Part shown: piece by piece, positions 1-4,953 of the stretch
Position numbering within the stretch: the first letter of the stretch is position 1
Layout: every line of letters begins with the position of its first letter
The notes under the pieces: generated by a model
What the model was told of the DNA's origin: nothing
Databases searched by the model: none
What the model saw: only the letters and a program-made list of their open reading frames with translations
Made by a program: the position numbers and the translations under genes
NCBI GenBank assembly: GCA_002477465.1
Contig: DLPV01000002.1
Location: forward strand, 1-5,760
DNA: 5,760 nt
Direction: 5' to 3'
Source: Gammaproteobacteria bacterium UBA7449
GTDB taxonomy: Bacteria > Pseudomonadota > Gammaproteobacteria > Pseudomonadales > Pseudohongiellaceae

Positions 1-56
1 CCGCAAGTGCCTGTTCGCTGCTTTCTTAAAATCAATGACCCAATAAATCTACTGAA

Positions 57-1334
57 ATGACTAATATTCCGTTTTCATCTGGATTGAGCCGGCGGCGCTT
101 TTTGCAAGCTACCGGCAGCGCCTTCGCCGCGCTGCTGGCTAGTGGTTGTGTCGTGCGAGCCGCTTCTGAAGCAAACTCAACATTCACTGGCTACGGCCCC
201 TTACAGCCGGACCCGGCGGGAATCCTGGATCTGCCTGAGAACTTCAGCTATCGCATCCTCTCTCGGCTTGGCGATGCCATGAGCGACGGTGGCAGCGTAC
301 CCGATAAAGCGGATGGAATGGGCTGTTTCGCGCTTGGTAATAATGAGCTTGCCCTGATTAGAAATCATGAATTGGTCCCCGGAGATCTGCCTGGTGGTCC
401 AATTTCAAGCGGCTTCGGTACTCGCGATGGTGATTTTGTGCCGGGCGGCACGACTCATATCATACTGGATGTAGGGACTCTGGATGTGAAACGCCAGTTT
501 CGATCTCTGGGCGGAACCATTCGCAACTGCTCTGGCGGCATTACTCCCTGGAATAGCTGGCTCACCTGTGAAGAGTCAGTGACCGGCCCTGGGCAACGCT
601 TTGGCGATGGCCTGACGAAGAATCACGGGTGGGTATTCGATGTTCCAGCCTCTGCCACGGGCTTGGTCGAAGCTGAGCCGCTTACCGCCTTGGGCCGTTT
701 CAACCACGAAGCGGCCTGTGTCGACCCCGAAACAGGCATAATCTATCAAACTGAAGATCGAGGCGACGGCGTGCTGTATCGCTTTCTTCCAGATACGACC
801 GGGAACCTGAGTGCGGGTGGTCGCTTGCAGGCAATGGTTATCGATGGAATCGCTGACACCCGGAACTGGGACATCAGTGCGATGCCAGTTGGCCAGTCGT
901 TTGCGGTTCAATGGATAGACCTCGACAATGTCGAAGCGCCTGCGGACGATCTGCGCCACCGTGCTGTAGCAGCAAGTGCAGCGCTAGTTGCGCGCGGAGA
1001 AGGCATTCATATGGGCGTCGATGACCTCTATTTTTGCTCAACCAGTGGCGGTAGCAACAAGCTCGGGCAGATATTTCGGTTGTTCCCGAGCCGGGGTTCC
1101 GCGCCAGATAGCATCGAGCTATTTTTTGAGAGCGAGTCCAAGGAACAGTTTGACTACGGAGACAACCTGCTGGTTGCACCCAATGGACATTTGATTGTGT
1201 GTGAAGACCAGTACACCGATGTAGTTGATAATCATCTCCGCGTTATTAGCCGCGAAGGCGAAGCCTTCAAACTCGGACGTTTGCGACCACAAACGGAATT
1301 GGCCGGCGCCTGCTTTTCACCAGATGGGCAATGA
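57..1334 (+). CDS. PhoX-like DUF839 Tat-exported lipoprotein, apparently cut short by an in-frame TGA
   Basis: The N-terminus carries a twin-arginine motif (SRRRFLQ, residues 11-17), a hydrophobic stretch and a lipobox-like LASGC ending at Cys31. This points to Tat export followed by lipid attachment. The body matches the DUF839/PhoX beta-propeller family: IRNHE (101-105), NCSGGITPWNSWLTCEE (157-173), FNHEAACVDPETG (215-227) and a closing ELAGACFSPDG (414-424). PhoX enzymes are Ca/Fe-dependent phosphatases, but many DUF839 proteins have no tested activity, so phosphatase function is only a family inference. ATG 57 is chosen because it puts the Tat motif at the usual distance; its ribosome site is weak. 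The frame stops at TGA 1332-1334 within the conserved last blade, then stays open to TAA 1407-1409. With Trp at that position the product would be 450 residues. It lies 10 bp upstream of the MerC gene if read to that TAA, so co-transcription is plausible. Confidence 0.85.
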   Translation: MTNIPFSSGLSRRRFLQATGSAFAALLASGCVVRAASEANSTFTGYGPLQPDPAGILDLPENFSYRILSRLGDAMSDGGSVPDKADGMGCFALGNNELALIRNHELVPGDLPGGPISSGFGTRDGDFVPGGTTHIILDVGTLDVKRQFRSLGGTIRNCSGGITPWNSWLTCEESVTGPGQRFGDGLTKNHGWVFDVPASATGLVEAEPLTALGRFNHEAACVDPETGIIYQTEDRGDGVLYRFLPDTTGNLSAGGRLQAMVIDGIADTRNWDISAMPVGQSFAVQWIDLDNVEAPADDLRHRAVAASAALVARGEGIHMGVDDLYFCSTSGGSNKLGQIFRLFPSRGSAPDSIELFFESESKEQFDYGDNLLVAPNGHLIVCEDQYTDVVDNHLRVISREGEAFKLGRLRPQTELAGACFSPDGQ

Positions 1335-1409
1335 ATGTTCGTTAACGCCTATTCACCAACACTAACCTTCGCCATCAAGGGGCCCTGGGATAGCTTTCCA
1401 GCGGTTTAA
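1332..1409 (+). other. In-frame continuation of the DUF839 gene after the TGA codon
   Basis: After TGA 1332-1334 the same frame reads MFVNAYSPTLTFAIKGPW followed by six more residues and TAA at 1407-1409. This matches the usual end of DUF839 proteins, where SPDG is followed by a short strand with FVN, SPG/SPT and a final GPW. A Trp codon (TGG) would differ from the observed TGA by one base. The stretch is therefore the lost or recoded C-terminus, not a promoter region. The ATG at 1335 directly after the TGA is probably just the family's internal Met/Leu. Confidence 0.8.
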
Positions 1410-1419
1410 GAAACACACC

Positions 1420-1824
1420 ATGCAATCTCCCAAAGAGTTAACACAATCTGCAGACAAGGCAGCAATCGGGCTGTCTTTCATCTGCGCACTACACTGCCTG
1501 CTGCTACCCGCCGCTATAGCGCTGCTGCCATCAGCAGCTATGTTTGGGTTCGATGATGAATGGTTTCATCGTTTGCTGCTTGTGGTTGTTCTTCCGATAA
1601 GCGTGTTTGCTCTGGTTTCCGGGTTGAAGAGACATCAAAACAAATCTGTGCTGACCATTGGTATTACGGGCTTGATTATCTTGATCGTCGGCGCCGCATT
1701 CGGACACGAAATGTTTGGCGAAACTGGCGAGAGGCTTATTACACTGCTTGGATCAGTTTCAGTGGCAATAAGCCATCTATGGAATTTCCACCTGTGTCAG
1801 CTTCGCACATCAAAAATTTGCTAG
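1420..1824 (+). CDS. MerC-domain inner-membrane protein
   Basis: This 134-residue protein has four hydrophobic segments (about 15-37, 48-68, 78-97 and 103-121) and the MerC signature in the first: LSFICALHCLLLP, with Cys22 and Cys26 as a CxxxC metal-binding pair. The C-terminal ISHLWNFHLCQ (117-127) matches the family's final H-x-x-N-x-x-x-C pattern (Cys126). MerC of mercury operons moves Hg(II) across the inner membrane. No merA, merT, merP or merR is visible here, and chromosomal MerC-domain genes next to zur are better viewed as possible zinc or other metal transporters. That role is inferred from context. It lies 10 bp after the extended DUF839 frame and 10 bp before the hisI start, so it probably shares a transcript with both. 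The ribosome site (AAGAAA) is weak. Its TAG stop forms part of the ribosome site of the next gene. Confidence 0.83.
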   Translation: MQSPKELTQSADKAAIGLSFICALHCLLLPAAIALLPSAAMFGFDDEWFHRLLLVVVLPISVFALVSGLKRHQNKSVLTIGITGLIILIVGAAFGHEMFGETGERLITLLGSVSVAISHLWNFHLCQLRTSKIC

Positions 1825-1834
1825 GACTAGTAGC

Positions 1835-2299
1835 ATGACATCCCAAAGCCAGGACTTATTTAGCGGCATGGAGAATTTATTGCCGGGTCACGGCGTCGCC
1901 CTGTCGGAATTTGTTGGCAGCCTCCCCTTTAATGAAGCCGGATTGCTGCCAGCAATAACACAAGATGTGGAATCCGGCGAAGTTCTGATGCTGGCCTGGA
2001 TGAACCGAGAAGCATTGGAGAAGACCATTGCAAGCGGCAGGATTGAATCGCTTGATGCGCCTCAGGAAGCAAGGGCATTTCCCGTGCCGATTTTAGCGCG
2101 CATAACCTGTATGATTGTGACTACACTGCTGAATTGCCCTGTAGTCGTTTCAGCATATTATTGGTCTAGTAGGCTCAAGTTCTCGCGCTGCGAAATCACA
2201 TCCATTCGAGGCAACAGGATGTTCATAGTGTCACGAGATATTTATTGCCCGCATCACTATTCACAGATTGGAAAAAACTTTGGCTGCAAGATCCTCTAA
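1835..2299 (+). pseudogene. hisI: Degraded phosphoribosyl-AMP cyclohydrolase paralogue (HisI family)
   Basis: Residues 1-69 are ordinary HisI, including PFNEAGLLPAITQDVESGEV and LMLAWMNREALEKT. The start ATG has a good ribosome site (AGGA, 1823-1826) overlapping the merC stop. After Gly-Arg (codon 69) the frame no longer looks like HisI. RLRK and GH remnants of the WSRSR..RKGETSGH region read one base out of frame (2058-2078). The metal-binding DCDxD motif appears as YDCDY in the third frame (2110-2124). The original frame resumes near LLN (about 2126). The distance from codon 69 to DCD is about 13 bases shorter than family spacing predicts, which fits several indels. The zinc-binding ACHT..SCF motif is not present; AYYWSSRLKF (about 2153-2182) may be its mutated remnant. 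HisI hydrolyses phosphoribosyl-AMP in histidine synthesis. A paralogue next to zur suggests the alternative form induced in zinc shortage. The 154-residue frame is unlikely to be a working enzyme. Confidence 0.72.
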
Positions 2300-2807
2300 G
2301 TCTACAAAGAACTCGCTAGCATTCGCTTGCGATCATAACCATGACACCTGCATCGAAGAAGCGCTAGAAAATGCCAGGCTCGTCTGTGAGCAGTCCGGCG
2401 AGCGTTTTACCGACCTGCGCATGCAGGTCTTTGAGCTGGTCTGGGCTGGGCACAAGCCAGTAAAAGCATACGACTTGCTATCAGAACTATCTGCCAAACG
2501 CAGCGGCGTGGCGCCGGCGACAGTCTATCGGACATTGGATTTTTTGCAGGCCCAGGGCTTAGTGCACAAGCTCGAATCGCTCAACGCTTATTTGGGTTGT
2601 TCCCAACCCAAACAAGTTCATCAGGGACATTTCCTGATCTGTGAAAGTTGTGAAGAAGTTCGTGAGCTGGAATCAAAAGCCTTTAACAAATCGATCAGCG
2701 AAGTTGAAGACAAGCAAGATTTTCAGGTTAAACACATGACCGTCGAATTGTTTGGGCTCTGTGCCAAATGCCAGGGTCAAAATGTCGATCCAACCGGAAA
2801 TCTTTAA
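2280..2807 (+). CDS. zur: Zinc uptake regulator Zur (Fur family)
   Basis: This 175-residue Fur-family repressor has a winged helix with recognition part APATVYRTLDFLQAQG (78-93) and a C-terminal dimerisation domain. Compared with E. coli Zur, all sensing-site ligands are present (His96, Cys107, His114, Glu129), as are the structural zinc cysteines CESC (121-124) and CAKC (161-164). This separates it from iron-sensing Fur. An extra CDHNHDTC motif (17-24) precedes the first helix. When zinc is plentiful, Zur represses zinc uptake and zinc-sparing genes. No ATG lies between the upstream in-frame stop (2226-2228) and the DNA-binding domain, so translation must start at TTG. TTG 2280 is preferred over TTG 2268 because GGAAAA (2270-2275) sits at ribosome-site distance. 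The start overlaps the end of the hisI remnant, which suggests former translational coupling. The gene appears intact, unlike hisI. Confidence 0.92.
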   Translation: MAARSSKSTKNSLAFACDHNHDTCIEEALENARLVCEQSGERFTDLRMQVFELVWAGHKPVKAYDLLSELSAKRSGVAPATVYRTLDFLQAQGLVHKLESLNAYLGCSQPKQVHQGHFLICESCEEVRELESKAFNKSISEVEDKQDFQVKHMTVELFGLCAKCQGQNVDPTGNL

Positions 2808-2809
2808 TT

Positions 2810-3400
2810 CTAGTAAGTGAAAATTTCTACAGTTTCAGCGGTCAGACTATAGGCTGACTCGGCCATCTCATTTCGTACTACCTGTCCGTTAAGCTCACCC
2901 AGCACGTAATAGGCGTCATAGAGACTATTCAACTCTACACCCTGCTCGTACTTAACATAGATGATCTGATTTGGTGGCGGAGGCGGAACGTGAATACAGG
3001 CACCGAAAAAGGGAACCAGAAAAAATTCCGTTACCCTACGCTCATCGTTATAGGCCATTGGCACAATGAAACCGGGCAACAAGACGCGCTTGTCGAGCAG
3101 ATCCGGATTTACATCGAAAGACTGCAGGGCATTTTGAAAAGCGATTTCTTCCGGCGTACCCTGATCTAAATTGTCGTCCCAACCGGTGCCGGCATGGGAG
3201 GTCGGAGGCGCATTGAGGAAGGCATTGAGATCTGCCTTACTCATCAATTCCTCCCATTTCAAAGACAGCACTTCCTCTGGATTTACTATCTCAAAATTGA
3301 CCTCATAGTCGGTTGGAGAGTCGTCCTGACCAGGAGCCGCAGCTGATAACATTCCCGAAAATAATCCGGCGCACAGCGACATGAAGGAAAAAGTTCTCAT
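2810..3400 (-). CDS. Secreted DUF3299 protein, probably zinc-responsive
   Basis: This 196-residue protein has a signal peptide (MRTFSFMSLCAGLFSGMLSA, cleavage probably near residue 22) and a clear DUF3299 domain: LSLKWEELM (45-53), KRVLLPGFIVPM (104-115), then VTEFFLVPFFGACIHVPPPP (123-142) and NQIIYVKY (144-151). ATG at 3400 is chosen because GGTGAG precedes it at the right distance and the signal peptide then begins directly. The frame is open a further 37 codons upstream to base 3511, but that would put an unusual valine-rich extension ahead of the signal peptide. The biochemical role of DUF3299 is not established. From memory, relatives such as Pseudomonas aeruginosa PA4066 sit with an ABC transporter in a zinc-responsive operon. 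No ABC transporter genes are visible here. The gene converges on zur with two bases between the stops. Confidence 0.85.
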   Translation of the reverse strand: MRTFSFMSLCAGLFSGMLSAAAPGQDDSPTDYEVNFEIVNPEEVLSLKWEELMSKADLNAFLNAPPTSHAGTGWDDNLDQGTPEEIAFQNALQSFDVNPDLLDKRVLLPGFIVPMAYNDERRVTEFFLVPFFGACIHVPPPPPNQIIYVKYEQGVELNSLYDAYYVLGELNGQVVRNEMAESAYSLTAETVEIFTY

Positions 3401-3772
3401 TAATCTCACCGCCATCGTCACAACCAAGCTCACAACCATCCCCACAACTTCAGACCACTCGTAATTAACTGATTTTTGGAAGGAAAAACAGTATACAGCA
3501 GATGGTTTCAAAGGAATATCCTGGCAATTGGCAGCACCGCCTCACCATCAATCTCACCTCAGACACCCAGAAAATAACCGTATCTCTCTGTTTTTTATGA
3601 CTTTTTTCTGAGAAGAATCAATAGCCTGGCAAATTTCGCTGCGTTTTAGACAGGATCGGCTTACGCTGTGGCTGCTTCGAGGTGGCGCGTCGCTTTTTTT
3701 GATCGGAGCAAAATGCTAGATTAATCCACTACAAATAGAACCAATACTGATACTGCCCCAAAGGAAACCCTC
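3401..3772. other. Divergent intergenic region with probable promoters, no gene seen
   Basis: These 372 bases separate the divergently transcribed DUF3299 and beta-propeller genes and should hold both promoters. On the minus strand TATACT (plus coordinates 3490-3495) matches five of six bases of a -10 box, about 90 bases before the DUF3299 start, but no good -35 box lies 17 bases upstream. On the plus strand TTGATC (3699-3704) is a possible -35 box, with only weak -10 candidates. There are T-rich stretches near 3590-3608 and 3694-3700. I found no palindrome of the Zur type (GTTAT...ATAAC), no RNA gene and no convincing coding frame beyond the upstream extension of the DUF3299 frame. Confidence 0.5.
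3418..3449. repeat. Short direct repeats with 12-bp spacing upstream of the DUF3299 start
   Basis: TCACAACC occurs at 3418-3425 and again at 3430-3437, and a diverged copy (CCACAACT) occurs at 3442-3449, a regular 12-bp period. Read on the minus strand this is GGTTGTGA repeated just before the ribosome site of the DUF3299 gene. If the longer frame were translated it would encode VVxM/VVxL repeats. It could be a regulator-binding repeat, a slippage product or chance. Confidence 0.4.
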
Positions 3773-4906
3773 ATGAGAACGCTCCTGGCCAATCTGGCGA
3801 TCTTCACATTTGCTACCGCTCTGACGCTCCCGGCATCAGCACAAAACCCCGACATCCTCGGTCCCAGCCCCTACAATTACACGACCCAAAGCTGGATGCA
3901 GACCTTCGCTGAAGAAGGCAGAACTTTCGGCGGCACCTCCGGTGTCTATGTTCAAAACAAGGGCCGCATATTTTTCATTCAACGCGGAGAAACGCGACTG
4001 CCAAATCCAATTCCACAAAGCTATGCAGGCTTCCCCGCCTCGCTGGGCTGGAATGTGCTGCAAGGCCGCGGCCGGGTCTGGGAAAACATCATTTATGTAG
4101 CGAACAGTGAAGGTGAAATCCTGGAAGTGTGGAATCAGTGGGATCACCTGTTCAAAGGCACCAACGGACCTGGTCCACACCGTGTGCGCATGAGCCCCTA
4201 CGATCCGCAAAACCGACTGTGGCTGGTAGATGAAACCAATCACATCATCTATGTGTTTTCCAATGACGGTGAACGCTTGATCATGACCCTGGGCGAAAAG
4301 GGCATCGCGGGCAAAGACGAAACCCATTACCGTTTGCCTCAAGACGTGGCTTTCTTGCCAAACGGCATGTTTCTCGTAGGCGATGGCCTGGGTGGAAATA
4401 ATCGCATCGTGGTGCGCAATGCCGATGGCACTTATCGCTCCGAATTTGGTGAGGGCGGCAATGCTGATCACCAATTCGCATCGGTCCACTCCCTGGCTAT
4501 GGGCCCGGAGCAGAGGCTCTATGCGCTGGATCGTGACAAGCGGGACGTGAAGGTATTTCGCCAGACAGCGGCGCTGGATTCAGCCGACTATCCGAACTAC
4601 GAATATGAAACTACCTGGACTGGATTGGATCTGCCGCTGGACATCACAGTCAGTGACAATGCCGCCTGGGTGACCGACATCCGTCCGCCCAAAGTTGTTA
4701 AATACAATCTTGATGGCGTCCAGGAGTACACCTGGCTGTTACCAACCGAAGGCCCGGACATGTGGATCGAGATGCATTCACTGTCACCGGACGAGGATGG
4801 CAATCTCTATGGCACTGACAATCAAGCTGGCAGGCCACAGAAGATGATCCCGGCGCGCGATGCCGATCCTGATCATCTGGTGCGTCGTCCTTATTTCGAA
4901 CAGTAG
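3773..4906 (+). CDS. Secreted NHL-repeat / six-bladed beta-propeller protein
   Basis: This 377-residue protein has a typical signal peptide (MRTLLANLAIFTFATALTLP, cleavage after ASA at residue 23), so it acts in the periplasm or outside. Repeating propeller blades are visible: about 135-174 (MSPYDPQNRLWLVDETNHII with VFSNDGERL), 187-226 (LPQDVAFLPNGMFLVGDG with VRNADGTYRSEFG), 235-262 (HSLAMGPEQRLYALDRDK), 287-315 (LPLDITVSDNAAWVTDI with YNLDG) and 331-360. Pro-x-[DG]-hydrophobic and D-x-x-N/D-H-I/V patterns are typical of NHL and SMP-30-like propellers and of the peptidyl-alpha-hydroxyglycine lyase fold. Substrate and catalysis cannot be read from the sequence; a binding or lyase-like role is possible. 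The start ATG has a good ribosome site, AAAGGA about eight bases upstream. The last codons, including the TAG stop, lie in a 13-bp tandem repeat. Confidence 0.85.
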   Translation: MRTLLANLAIFTFATALTLPASAQNPDILGPSPYNYTTQSWMQTFAEEGRTFGGTSGVYVQNKGRIFFIQRGETRLPNPIPQSYAGFPASLGWNVLQGRGRVWENIIYVANSEGEILEVWNQWDHLFKGTNGPGPHRVRMSPYDPQNRLWLVDETNHIIYVFSNDGERLIMTLGEKGIAGKDETHYRLPQDVAFLPNGMFLVGDGLGGNNRIVVRNADGTYRSEFGEGGNADHQFASVHSLAMGPEQRLYALDRDKRDVKVFRQTAALDSADYPNYEYETTWTGLDLPLDITVSDNAAWVTDIRPPKVVKYNLDGVQEYTWLLPTEGPDMWIEMHSLSPDEDGNLYGTDNQAGRPQKMIPARDADPDHLVRRPYFEQ

Positions 4907-4946
4907 GTTGGAACAATCGGTTCGAACAATAAATTCGAGCAATAAA
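4895..4946 (+). repeat. Four tandem 13-bp repeat units across the end of the beta-propeller gene
   Basis: Four abutting 13-bp units start at 4895, 4908, 4921 and 4934. The consensus is TTCGAACAATAAA. Unit 3 matches it exactly, unit 4 differs at one position, unit 1 at three and unit 2 at four. Unit 1 encodes the final Phe-Glu-Gln and contains the TAG stop. Units 3 and 4 each contain a TAA. The array ends eight bases before the GTG start of the peptidase gene. It most likely arose by slippage or duplication of the gene end. Confidence 0.8.
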
Positions 4947-4953
4947 ACTCTGG

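Noticed and set aside
576..1179. Minus-strand frames inside the DUF839 gene (576-959, 874-1179)
   Set aside because: They lie opposite strongly conserved DUF839 codons, have no recognisable domain and no ribosome site. They are shadows.
1332..1334. TGA as a selenocysteine codon or a whole-genome stop reassignment
   Set aside because: The family position is commonly Trp rather than Cys, no SECIS-like hairpin stands out just after the codon, and the other genes show TGG for Trp with no internal TGA. A point mutation or readthrough is simpler.
1420..1824. A mercury-resistance operon
   Set aside because: No merA, merT, merP or merR is present; the neighbours are zinc-related.
2151..2185. AYYWSSRLKF as a second copy of the HisI YWSRSR motif, implying a duplication
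   Set aside because: The total length from codon 69 to the zur start fits a single HisI copy. The spacing of Ala, Arg and Phe fits the ACHTGRRSCF region better, after the DCDxD remnant.
3341..3355. GATAAC and other ATAAC/GTTAT half-sites as a Zur box
   Set aside because: Each occurs singly, mostly inside coding sequence, with no inverted partner at Zur spacing. Candidates near 1956, 2102, 2335 and 3576 fail for the same reason.
3836..4489. Long minus-strand open frame opposite the beta-propeller gene (217 codons)
   Set aside because: The plus-strand gene has a signal peptide and regular propeller blades; the antisense frame shows no family pattern.
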